DNA of 64,000 nucleotides from Leptolinea sp. UBA4782 (lineage in GTDB: Bacteria > Chloroflexota > Anaerolineae > Anaerolineales > Anaerolineaceae): positions 1 through 64,000 of the forward strand of contig DHHC01000005.1 of NCBI GenBank assembly GCA_002403095.1, given 5' to 3'. A model generated the notes under the pieces. It made no database searches. It worked only from the letters and a program-made list of their open reading frames with translations, and was not told the DNA's origin. Position numbers and translations under genes: made by a program. Positions 33,565 to 41,029 of the stretch are shown here, in pieces (the first letter of the stretch is position 1; each line of letters starts with the position of its first letter).

Positions 33565-34428
33565 TCAGCGTACATTGTCGCGCAGTTGATCGGTCAGGAC
33601 GCGCTCCAGCTCGCGCTGCACCAGGACAGTGCGTTCATCACGCAGCAGCGGCAGGCGGGAGCGCGTGCGGTGAAGCTGGTTTAGATCTGCATCTACCAGC
33701 ATCAGGCGTTCTTCATAATAGGGGGCAACAGCGATCATATCGCCATTAGGGTCAAACACTGAAGCCCCGCCCGCAAAACTTAACCCGTCTTCAAAGCCTA
33801 CCCGGGTTGAATGGAACACATAGGAGGTGAAAAGGCTGGCATAGGCACGGTTGATGTGCTCAACCCAGCGCACATTCTCCAGCTGTGGATCACTGGTCAA
33901 TCCTCTCCCGGGAGAAGCAGAGAGGAAGAAAAACAGGTCTGCGCCATCCAGCCAGAGCAGGTAGGGGGTGGAGGCGTGCCAGAAATCCTCGCAGATGAGC
34001 ATGCCGGCCCTGCCAAAGCGGGTATCAAACGCACGTACTTCATCGCCAAGCGCAAAGAAACGCCCTTCATCGAACAGGCCGTATGTCGGCAGGTATACTT
34101 TGCGGTGGACATGGGCAACTTTCCCGCTGGAAAGGTATGCCGAGGCGATATAAAACCGGTTGCGGGTATCCTCTTCCACAAAACCCACAATCACATCTAT
34201 ATCTTTACTGGCATCGAGCAAGGGTTTGAAGACCGGGTCATCCGGGCTGGCATGATGGGAGACGGTCGGCGTCAGGTCCTGCAAGGCATAACCGGTTAAT
34301 GACAGCTCCGGGAACATGATCACTTCGGCGCCTTCAGAACGCGCCTCCTCGATGTAAACCAGATGTTTTTCAAGGTTCTTTTCTACTTTACCTAGGGTGG
34401 CATTTAATTGGGTCAGGGCAAGGCGCAT
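33565..34428 (-). CDS. Carbon-nitrogen hydrolase (nitrilase superfamily)
   Basis: A 287-residue amidase with the Glu-Lys-Cys triad: FPELSLTGY (E41), HRKVYLPTYGLFDE (K) and MLICEDFWHAS (C). The last motif is typical of the glutaminase domain of NAD synthetases. It lies 13 bases upstream of nadE on the same strand, so it is probably the separate glutaminase partner for NadE. A stand-alone deaminated-glutathione or other amidase role is possible but less likely from context. Confidence 0.85.
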   Translation of the reverse strand: MRLALTQLNATLGKVEKNLEKHLVYIEEARSEGAEVIMFPELSLTGYALQDLTPTVSHHASPDDPVFKPLLDASKDIDVIVGFVEEDTRNRFYIASAYLSSGKVAHVHRKVYLPTYGLFDEGRFFALGDEVRAFDTRFGRAGMLICEDFWHASTPYLLWLDGADLFFFLSASPGRGLTSDPQLENVRWVEHINRAYASLFTSYVFHSTRVGFEDGLSFAGGASVFDPNGDMIAVAPYYEERLMLVDADLNQLHRTRSRLPLLRDERTVLVQRELERVLTDQLRDNVR

Positions 34429-34490
34429 GGCTTTTTCTCCGCGCTTCTTAAACTTATTAAACTAATGATGGCTACATTCTACCACCAGGC

Positions 34491-35204
34491 TTACAAGCCT
34501 GTCCGGTGGCGGTGAATGAAAATCCAGGCCGGGATGCAAGCAGCCAGCACAGCCAGGTTCAGCCAGGTATCCAGACGCAACCCGCCATATACCGGCGCCG
34601 GGTCTGCCCTCAGGAAAGAGGTGAAAGTTAAAACAGCCGCCAGCCCGGCCAGGTAACAAACGGTTTTACTGCCGTAATTCCAAAACAGCGGCGGGCGGAT
34701 TTCAAGAAACCCGTAATAGAGCAGCAGTACCAGGGCAGTGACTAGCTGCAAAGGAAATCGCGGCAGGTAGGCGCCGGATACGTCGAGCGCTTTTACCCCC
34801 CACCAGACCCCTTCCGGGGCGGCTGCCCCGTAAGCAACCCCTGCCTGCCAGCTGCCCAGGATGGCGAAGATGGCGAGGGGAGGGATGAGGGGTACCACCA
34901 GGTCTGTCAGCTGCAGGAAACCCTTCTTCCAAAACAGTGACAAAATGGCTGCTGTTAACAGTCCCCCTGCAATGGCTCCAAACACATGCAGTCCGCCCTG
35001 CCATAGCTGCAAGATTTCCGGCAGGTGGTTCTTGTAGTAAGAGATGTGCATCAGGACAAAAGCCAGGCGCGCCCCCAGCATTGCACCTGCCATGCTGATC
35101 AAACCGGCGTCAACCGCCCGGGAAGATTCTTTGGATGAAGTGTGCCGGTAGATCTGCAGCAACCCGAGGGCTGCACCGAGGGCAATCAGAAAGGAGTAAG
35201 ACAT
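34491..35204 (-). CDS. Lgt-like (prolipoprotein diacylglyceryl transferase family) membrane protein
   Basis: A 237-residue protein with about seven membrane segments. Lgt-like features are GAMLGARLAFVLMH, the periplasmic WQGGLHVFGAIAGGLLTAA, and a central DLVVPLIPPLAIFAILGS. The signature arginine/asparagine motif of Lgt (GRIGNF type) is replaced by SWQAGVAYGAAAPEG, so key catalytic residues appear missing. It may be a divergent paralogue with another lipid-related role. The window contains many lipoproteins, so a true Lgt is expected elsewhere. Confidence 0.65.
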   Translation of the reverse strand: MSYSFLIALGAALGLLQIYRHTSSKESSRAVDAGLISMAGAMLGARLAFVLMHISYYKNHLPEILQLWQGGLHVFGAIAGGLLTAAILSLFWKKGFLQLTDLVVPLIPPLAIFAILGSWQAGVAYGAAAPEGVWWGVKALDVSGAYLPRFPLQLVTALVLLLYYGFLEIRPPLFWNYGSKTVCYLAGLAAVLTFTSFLRADPAPVYGGLRLDTWLNLAVLAACIPAWIFIHRHRTGL

Positions 35205-35250
35205 TGGTATTCCCTGAAGAGGCTGGTTGTTGTATACCGCGAGGGGTTGA

Positions 35251-35841
35251 TCAAACGATCCCCGGGTGGAACGGTGACGGCATGCAGATGATCTCCACCA
35301 CCTTCAACTCAAAGAAGGTGTGCGAATAGGTCGGCATGAGAATGACGGCGGTATCCGAGCCATGCCCCGTGCCTGCGATAGAGGCGATGGGAGAATCCAC
35401 CCCGACAGCGCCGGCATCGGCAGCCATCAGGGCGATCTCAACAGACACTTTCATCCCCTCGCCAAAGATACGCAAGGTGCTGGCCATGAGTTCGGTTGGT
35501 TCGTAGGTGGCAAACTTGCCGCGGATGCCCCGGTTGATACCGGCAAAGGCATGGGCGGCGGTTACTATCGGGATGCCTGCCTTCTCTATGGTTGCCCGGT
35601 TCTCCGGGGTCAGTTCCTGGGTGCCTGGACCCTTGAAACCCTGCACGTGGCTGACACAAACCAGGTGCAATCCGGTAAACTGGCTGACAGCCTTTACGCC
35701 GGCAGCGCCGTCGGTGGTTGCCACCACCACCGTGGAAATTCCGAGTTGACCCATGCGTGCGCGCGTTAGCCGCATGGCTTCCAGCGTGTTATCGGGTCCG
35801 GTGATGGGAAAATAATGTGCGGTTGATGCGATTGATGGCAT
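35251..35841 (-). CDS. Pyruvate kinase C-terminal-like domain protein
   Basis: A 196-residue stand-alone protein of the pyruvate kinase alpha/beta (C-terminal) domain fold. It has STVVVATTDGAAGVKAVSQFTGLHLVCVSHVQGFKGPGTQEL and later GEGMKVSVEIALMAADAGAVG, then SDTAVILMPTYSHTFFELKVVEIICMP. These domains normally bind regulators in pyruvate kinase; the isolated form has no established activity. An AGGAGG-like site (CTGGAGG) precedes the ATG. Confidence 0.8.
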   Translation of the reverse strand: MPSIASTAHYFPITGPDNTLEAMRLTRARMGQLGISTVVVATTDGAAGVKAVSQFTGLHLVCVSHVQGFKGPGTQELTPENRATIEKAGIPIVTAAHAFAGINRGIRGKFATYEPTELMASTLRIFGEGMKVSVEIALMAADAGAVGVDSPIASIAGTGHGSDTAVILMPTYSHTFFELKVVEIICMPSPFHPGIV

Positions 35842-35958
35842 GCCATCCTCCCTGGAGGAAATATCAAAATGATTGGATGCTTATATTGTAACTGTTTTCA
35901 GGTATGGGATGCATTGGACTGTGGCGTGGCCAGGCTGTAGTCTGGGTATTAAAAGCAC

Positions 35959-35993
35959 CAAACGCCCGGGTGAGGGGGGCACCCGTGCGTTTG
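35959..35993 (-). terminator. Strong 14-bp hairpin
   Basis: CAAACGCCCGGGTG pairs with CACCCGTGCGTTTG (one mismatch) around AGGGGGG. On the minus strand it is followed by GTGCTTTTAA, so it is a plausible terminator for the YhfC-like gene and the run ahead of it. The rest of the 248-base interval shows nothing else I can support. Confidence 0.6.
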
Positions 35994-36089
35994 ATATATA
36001 TATTATAGCATAGCTTGTCAAGTATGGATTACATTTCTGAAGTTTTTCTTAACCAACAAAGATCCTTATTAAGAACAGAACATAAGTTC

Positions 36090-36863
36090 TTATAATGCCG
36101 GTTCATTAACTTCAGGCTTCTTCCAGTGTTTTTTCATCTGAAGCAGCAGCCAGATGTTAATGACGGTCAGGACGAGCAGCGCGGCTTCGATCAGGATCAT
36201 GTTGACGCCCATATTCGTCATGAACACAGCGACCGCATCAACAACCATGTGATACAGGATCGCCAGCAGCAGCCAGGCGAACTTCCTATGTGAGACCGAA
36301 CGCCACACGATCAATGAGAGGGTGATATGGAGGGTGATCGCGAAGATGCGCTCAAATGCCCCTAACAGCGGGGCATACCAGGGCGCCCCGGTGATGGCTG
36401 CTGCCATCTCAGGCGTCAACCCGGGAATCTGTACGCTGGTATTAGTAACCAGATAGGCGATCAGCATATTCGCCAGGACAGAGATGCCGACAAAAATGCT
36501 TTCAATCCCACCGTGCCCTGCGCCAGCCAGCACACCTGCCTCAATGGGTTCGGCCCGTTTTTTCAGCAGTTTAAAGCCGAAGTAGCGCATGGGTTCTTCG
36601 CACAGTCCTGCCAGCAGCCCTAAATACAGTCCCGAAAGGACTGCCCCCAGGGTGCCGGAAGGGAAGTTAATCCCGAGAGCATTCAACCCGCTGCCGATGC
36701 CGGCCAGCAGGGGAATGTGTATGACCTGGGAAGCTATGAAGGTCAGCACACCCACGCCGACGATACCCCAGCCAAATTTGTACCGGCGGGTCAGCCAGAC
36801 TGCCAGGGCAATTGGGAGCCCAATTTCAATGATTACTGCCACAATGAACATCACGTTAGTCAT
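36090..36863 (-). CDS. YhfC-family intramembrane metalloprotease
   Basis: A 257-residue membrane protein with about seven segments. Catalytic-type motifs are CEEPMRYFGFKLL (E-E-x-x-R), a second helix with AGAGHGGIESIF, and histidines in TLHITLSLIVW and LYHMVVDAVAV. This matches the YhfC (DUF2324) branch of CAAX/PrsW-like intramembrane proteases. It is the last gene of the run headed by the GntR regulator. The protein it cleaves is unknown. Confidence 0.8.
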   Translation of the reverse strand: MTNVMFIVAVIIEIGLPIALAVWLTRRYKFGWGIVGVGVLTFIASQVIHIPLLAGIGSGLNALGINFPSGTLGAVLSGLYLGLLAGLCEEPMRYFGFKLLKKRAEPIEAGVLAGAGHGGIESIFVGISVLANMLIAYLVTNTSVQIPGLTPEMAAAITGAPWYAPLLGAFERIFAITLHITLSLIVWRSVSHRKFAWLLLAILYHMVVDAVAVFMTNMGVNMILIEAALLVLTVINIWLLLQMKKHWKKPEVNEPAL

Positions 36864-36894
36864 TTCATTTCCTTTGATAAAAAAATATAGTTCC

Positions 36895-37722
36895 TCAGCC
36901 TGTTGTAAGCAGTTTACTACGGTTGAAGTTCTTAATCGAGAACCAGGTCATCCCTCCTGCCACCAGCCAGAAAAACAGGCCGACCAGCATGCCGACCCCA
37001 ACGCTCAAGTAAAGCACCCCGGCTGCCTGCCCGGCGACCAGACCAAGCACCAGGATGACCAGGGAACCGCTGGTCTGGTAGGAACCCATGAAAGTGGGGT
37101 TGCGGGCTGAAATAAGTACCGTGAATGCCACCCCCATCAAGGCAACTGCAGGGGTTACCCAGAATAGAAGCGGGAACCAGGAAGCCAGCGGGAACCACAC
37201 CTGCCCGTAAATGGAGAACCCGGCGGTGTTGAGTACGATGGCATAAATGATAAAACTGATCCAGGTCACCAGGATGGCGGGGATGAAGGCTGCCAGCGCT
37301 TTCCCGGTGAAAAGCTCGGCATCGCTGGCGGGGGTGTACAGCAGCGCTTCAATGGTCTTTCTTTCACGCTCACCGGCAAAGGACTCAGAGGCGATGATGG
37401 TGGAGATCATCAGCGGGAAGATCAGGAACATGGGGGCAAAGAAATACCCCAGGATCATCACCTGCATGGTCTCCACCTGGTCCAATCCATCCAGCGCAGC
37501 GGTCATGGAAGGGGGCAGGTTGGCTAAGAATCCTTTGACCTGGTAAGCCGGCATCATTTCTTCCGGTGACAAATTGACCACCTGCGGCAGCAGCAGGAAA
37601 GCCAGCGGCATAATGACCACAAATATCAATGGCACGATGATCATAGGCAGCCAGGCACCCTTGTTGGGTAGTACTTCCAGCAGGTCCTTTTTTACAATGG
37701 CGATAATTATACGCATTTTCAT
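36895..37722 (-). CDS. ABC-2 type transporter permease
   Basis: A 275-residue permease with about six membrane helices. AFSGERERKTIEALL-type sequence (SFAGERERKTIEALLYTPASDAELFTGKALAAF) is the hallmark of ABC-2 permeases of the NatB/CcmB-like group. The start overlaps the ATPase stop by four bases. With the ATPase it would form an exporter, possibly for peptides, lipids or ions. Confidence 0.87.
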   Translation of the reverse strand: MKMRIIIAIVKKDLLEVLPNKGAWLPMIIVPLIFVVIMPLAFLLLPQVVNLSPEEMMPAYQVKGFLANLPPSMTAALDGLDQVETMQVMILGYFFAPMFLIFPLMISTIIASESFAGERERKTIEALLYTPASDAELFTGKALAAFIPAILVTWISFIIYAIVLNTAGFSIYGQVWFPLASWFPLLFWVTPAVALMGVAFTVLISARNPTFMGSYQTSGSLVILVLGLVAGQAAGVLYLSVGVGMLVGLFFWLVAGGMTWFSIKNFNRSKLLTTG

Positions 37723-38684
37723 AGGGTCGCCCCTTCTGCTTCCCGTTGCAGCGTAAAATAGATTTCTTCCAGGCTTTGTTGTACGGGCTGTACTTCAAGG
37801 ATGGAAAGCCCGTTTTCCACCAGGTATTTGACAATCCCCGGGATAGTCGCTTCTGCTTCTATATCAAGCTGCAGGAGGCCATCCTGAACCGGTTTTAACG
37901 AATTTACCCCGCTCATTTTCCCAAGTTCTGCCAGTTTCTCTGCAGAAAAGGCTTCCAGGATGCGGATATTCAGCCGCAGCCCTTGCAACAGCTGCTTGCG
38001 TAAGTCGTCCAGCCTTCCCGCTGCCAGTAACCTGCCGCTGTTCATAATCAACACCCTGTCGCACAGGCGCTGGGCTTCAAACAGGTTGTGGGTGCACAGC
38101 AAAACGGTATGGCCATTTTGCCTGCGGAGGGAGTCGATCAACTCCATCACCTGCAGTGAGGCTTCCGGATCCAATCCAGAGGTCGGTTCATCGAGGAAGA
38201 GTACGCCGGGATTGTGCAGCAATGCCCTGCCAAGCGCAAGGCGCTGTTTCATGCCCTTGCTGTAGGTGGACACGCGCTCATCACCGCGCTCCTGCAAATC
38301 GAATAGTGTAAGGACTTCTTCGATGCGAGTTTTTAATTCCGGCTGGGGCAATTCTGCCATCTCGCCGAAGAACTGCAGGTTTTGGCGCGCTGTCAGGCGT
38401 TCGTACAGGGCAGGCGTTTCAGTCAGTACGCCTGTCTGCTTGCGCAGGTTCTCGCCCTCGGTTGCAGGGTCATAGCCCAGCACCCTGGCAGAACCGGCAG
38501 AGGGAGGCAGCAAACCGTTTAACAGCCTGACCGTGGTGGTTTTACCGGCACCGTTGGGACCAAGCAGACCGACAACTTCACCAGGCTGAACGGTAAAGGA
38601 AAGCCCATTCACTGCTTTTCGGCTGCCGTAGCTGAAACCAAGCTCCCGGGCTGTGATCACTTCAGCTTGCATATGTCCGTTCAT
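37719..38684 (-). CDS. ABC-2 type transporter ATPase
   Basis: ATPase with GPNGAGKTTTVRLLNGLL, YSKGMKQRLALGRALLHNPGVLFLDEPTSGLDPEA and LLCTHNLFEAQ, plus a C-terminal regulatory segment of about 90 residues. I prefer the ATG at 38684 (MNGHMQAE). The upstream ATG at 38702 shares one base with a parS site, and an ATG at 38672 is also possible. It pairs with the permease downstream by a four-base overlap. Confidence 0.88.
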   Translation of the reverse strand: MNGHMQAEVITARELGFSYGSRKAVNGLSFTVQPGEVVGLLGPNGAGKTTTVRLLNGLLPPSAGSARVLGYDPATEGENLRKQTGVLTETPALYERLTARQNLQFFGEMAELPQPELKTRIEEVLTLFDLQERGDERVSTYSKGMKQRLALGRALLHNPGVLFLDEPTSGLDPEASLQVMELIDSLRRQNGHTVLLCTHNLFEAQRLCDRVLIMNSGRLLAAGRLDDLRKQLLQGLRLNIRILEAFSAEKLAELGKMSGVNSLKPVQDGLLQLDIEAEATIPGIVKYLVENGLSILEVQPVQQSLEEIYFTLQREAEGATL

Positions 38685-38701
38685 TCTTGCTCTATCAGGC
38701 A

Positions 38702-38717
38702 TGTTTCACGTGAAACA
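38702..38717. promoter_or_regulatory. parS-type centromere site 1
   Basis: The 16-base palindrome TGTTTCACGTGAAACA is exactly the classical bacterial parS consensus to which ParB binds during chromosome segregation. It lies at the start of the ABC ATPase gene. A second copy follows 38 bases away. Confidence 0.88.
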
Positions 38718-38739
38718 ATGCAGGTTTGACTACCCGGCA

Positions 38740-38755
38740 CGTTTCACGTGAAACA
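38740..38755. promoter_or_regulatory. parS-type centromere site 2
   Basis: CGTTTCACGTGAAACA matches the parS consensus at 15 of 16 positions (C for the first T). It lies three bases beyond the SdpI-like stop codon. With site 1 it fills most of the 74-base gap in the gene run. Confidence 0.85.
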
Positions 38756-38758
38756 TTT

Positions 38759-39427
38759 TTATTCGTTGAAATTATTGGTGGCAGAGTTGTTTTCAACCTG
38801 CCTGTAGACTATGTAGGAATAGACGATGGTGCCCACAGTAACCAGCAGCACCGATACCATCATGACGGGGAAAGCGAATTGCGGGACGAAGACGGTGACC
38901 ATGGTAAATGCCCCGGCGATCATGAAGGCGATTCCGCCAACCTTGTGGGTCTGGTCCCAGACAACATTGCTGTGCAGCGTCCAGGGGGTGCGAATTCCGA
39001 TCATGTAGTTGCGTTTGGCGTGCCTGACCATGCTGCCAACAAAGATAAATAAAAGTCCTAAGGCTGGCACGAGCATGCGGTTCATATCAAATTTTATACC
39101 CAGCCCAGCCAGCAGCGTCAAAACATACAGGTATGCCAGGAAGAGCACAAAACAGAGGATAAACACGTTGTACTGCGGGCGGAATTTGGCTATATTTGCC
39201 CGGCGCGGGTCAATAGAAGGCACGACCAGCAATAACAGCAGCGTGGCAAGCAAGATGCCCGGCATCAGGAGGACCCCGGTTAATTTACTGCTGTATCCGT
39301 CCACCTGGCCCTGGTCGTTCCAGTGCGAAGGAACCTGATCGGGAAGTTGCGGCAGTAGAACCAGCCCAACTGCTACAAGGATTGCGATAATGATAAAGCT
39401 GATCCAGGTTGTCGTTTTGTTGCTCAT
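38759..39427 (-). CDS. SdpI-family membrane protein
   Basis: A 222-residue membrane protein with about six helices. The N-terminal DUF1648-type segment LPDQVPSHWNDQGQVDGYSSK and the C-terminal RNYMIGIRTPWTLHSNVVWDQTHKVGGIAFMIAGA are the signatures of the SdpI immunity family. In Bacillus, SdpI protects against the SdpC killing peptide and acts in signalling. It overlaps the slipin stop by four bases, so the two are coupled. Confidence 0.9.
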   Translation of the reverse strand: MSNKTTTWISFIIIAILVAVGLVLLPQLPDQVPSHWNDQGQVDGYSSKLTGVLLMPGILLATLLLLLVVPSIDPRRANIAKFRPQYNVFILCFVLFLAYLYVLTLLAGLGIKFDMNRMLVPALGLLFIFVGSMVRHAKRNYMIGIRTPWTLHSNVVWDQTHKVGGIAFMIAGAFTMVTVFVPQFAFPVMMVSVLLVTVGTIVYSYIVYRQVENNSATNNFNE

Positions 39428-40377
39428 TCTTCTTCCTTCTTTGATGTATTTTGTGCCATGGCGACCATGCCGCTTAAGCCGCCCAGGTTCATCGTGTCTA
39501 CTGCGCTGCTCGGGACGATAACGAGTGCGCCTTTCTCTTTCAGCCCTTCAAAGAGCATGTTCATGGCGCGCAGGTGCAGGGCAGTGGGGTTGTTGATATA
39601 TGCTTCAGAAGCAGAAGCGAAGCTGTGGGCGATCTGCATTTCCGATTCACCCAGGATAACACGCGCCTGGCGTTCACGTTCCGCCTGTGCCTGGCGGCTC
39701 ATGGCATCTTCGAGCGCCTGCGGGATGATCACGTCCCGGATCTCAACGCTCTGGACAGAGATACCCCATGGAGTTGTGCGTTCATCAATAATCTTCTGCA
39801 GCTCAAGATCCATCTTGGCGCGCCCCACCAGGATGTCCGCCAGGGGCATTTGGCCGATGATCTCCCTCAGGGCGGTCTGGGCAGCCCATGTGATGGCAGC
39901 CCGGTAATTCTCCACCTCCAGGGCGGCTTTTTCGGCATCCCACACCACCCAGAATAGGACAGCATCCACATCTACCGGCACGGTATCTTTGGTGAGCGTT
40001 TTTTCGGCGTTGAAGGGCGAGACCATCACGCGGTGGTCGATCCATACCGGAGTGCTGTCGATGATCGGCAGTATCCAGAAAAGTCCCGGACCGCGCAAGC
40101 CGTGGAACTTACCCAAGCGCAGAACGACCGCTTTCTCCCATTGCTGGGCAACTTTGATGGACAGCAAGAAAAAGAACGCCAGCAGCGCAAGCGGTATGAA
40201 ATACAGCAAGATCTGGCTGTCGGGATAGCCCCGTGTATCTAATATGATTGCAATGACCACCGCTGCAGTGAAGAATACAACGAACAAAGTCGTCCCTATA
40301 GCACTGATATGTGTGTTGTCGGGCTGTTTTTCTTTTCTGGGCCGCTCTGGTCTTGGATTTGTTACTGTTTCTTCCAT
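39424..40377 (-). CDS. Slipin/stomatin-type SPFH membrane protein
   Basis: Two N-terminal membrane helices, then an SPFH domain (EKAVVLRLGKFHGLRGPGLFWILPIIDSTPVWIDHR...) and a helical C-terminal part (VIIPQALEDAMSRQAQAERERQARVILGESE). Such proteins form oligomeric membrane scaffolds. The start is chosen at the ATG preceded by GAGGTGAG; the longer frame overlaps the regulator gene. It is flanked by the GntR regulator and SdpI, a context associated with membrane stress. Confidence 0.9.
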   Translation of the reverse strand: MEETVTNPRPERPRKEKQPDNTHISAIGTTLFVVFFTAAVVIAIILDTRGYPDSQILLYFIPLALLAFFFLLSIKVAQQWEKAVVLRLGKFHGLRGPGLFWILPIIDSTPVWIDHRVMVSPFNAEKTLTKDTVPVDVDAVLFWVVWDAEKAALEVENYRAAITWAAQTALREIIGQMPLADILVGRAKMDLELQKIIDERTTPWGISVQSVEIRDVIIPQALEDAMSRQAQAERERQARVILGESEMQIAHSFASASEAYINNPTALHLRAMNMLFEGLKEKGALVIVPSSAVDTMNLGGLSGMVAMAQNTSKKEEE

Positions 40378-40393
40378 TCTCACCTCACAAATT

Positions 40394-40822
40394 TTAATCC
40401 GCATCCTTGTCTTGAACATCTGGATGGGTAGATCTCTTGTCCACCTGGTGCTGCACTGCTTCCAGGATTTCGGGGGGCGAAAACCCCAGCGAGGTCAACT
40501 TATCAACAGCATGGCGGACAGCCTCTTCCAGGCTCATGCGGCGCAGATCCAGAAGGGTGTTTTCATCCGGTTCCTCCCAGATGTACGTGCCGCGTCCGCG
40601 CTGGGTGGATATAATGTGCGCATCGTCCAGGATGCGGTATGCCCGTGCTACCGTGTTGAAGTTGACCCTCAATTCGGTAGCCAGCTCGCGCACTGTTGGC
40701 AGCTGGTCCCCGGTTTTGAGAATGCCCTCTGTGATCATCCGTTCCACCCGGTCAACGATCTGCAGATAAATGGGTATGCTGGAACGGAAATCCAGCTTCA
40801 TGTGCCGGAACGCATCATTCAA
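40394..40822 (-). CDS. GntR-family regulator, YtrA type
   Basis: A short GntR regulator (142 residues). The winged helix IYLQIVDRVERMITEGILKTGDQLPTVRELATELRVNFNTVARAYRILDDAHIISTQRGRGTYI is followed by only a small helical dimerisation tail, as in YtrA regulators that control ABC-transporter operons. A GGAGGGG ribosome site precedes the ATG at 40822. It heads the slipin-SdpI-ABC-YhfC run and probably represses it. Confidence 0.88.
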   Translation of the reverse strand: MNDAFRHMKLDFRSSIPIYLQIVDRVERMITEGILKTGDQLPTVRELATELRVNFNTVARAYRILDDAHIISTQRGRGTYIWEEPDENTLLDLRRMSLEEAVRHAVDKLTSLGFSPPEILEAVQHQVDKRSTHPDVQDKDAD

Positions 40823-40850
40823 ATCATCCCCTCCATTGTCTATTTGTATT

Positions 40851-40903
40851 ATTGTATAATTGTATCATTGACACAATTGTATACCTGTTTGTCTGCCTGT
40901 CAA
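40851..40903 (-). promoter_or_regulatory. Promoter and ATTGTAT repeats upstream of the GntR gene
   Basis: On the minus strand -35 TTGACA (40903-40898), 16 bases, then -10 TACAAT (40881-40876). ATTGTAT occurs on the plus strand at 40851-40857, 40859-40865 and 40876-40882; the last includes the -10. These repeats are candidate GntR operators. Confidence 0.6.
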
Positions 40904-41029
40904 GGGTTTTAATAAACTCAGGCAAAAACCGGTTCATTTTCCCGCTAATTTACCGCAGTTGTTTGATTAGCCTCCTTAAGATATACTTTTATTCCGCACA
41001 TATACCGCACCAATTCTTCAGGGTGATGC

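Noticed and set aside
34491..35204. True lgt
   Set aside because: Key catalytic signature residues are missing, so only family membership is claimed.
35842..36089. A 23-codon frame (MIGCLYCNCF...)
   Set aside because: Too short, no ribosome site of its own beyond the neighbouring gene's, no family pattern.
38702..38755. Regulatory palindromes for the SdpI/ABC operon rather than parS
   Set aside because: The sequence equals the 16-base parS consensus and its near-copy; a local operator is possible but far less specific.
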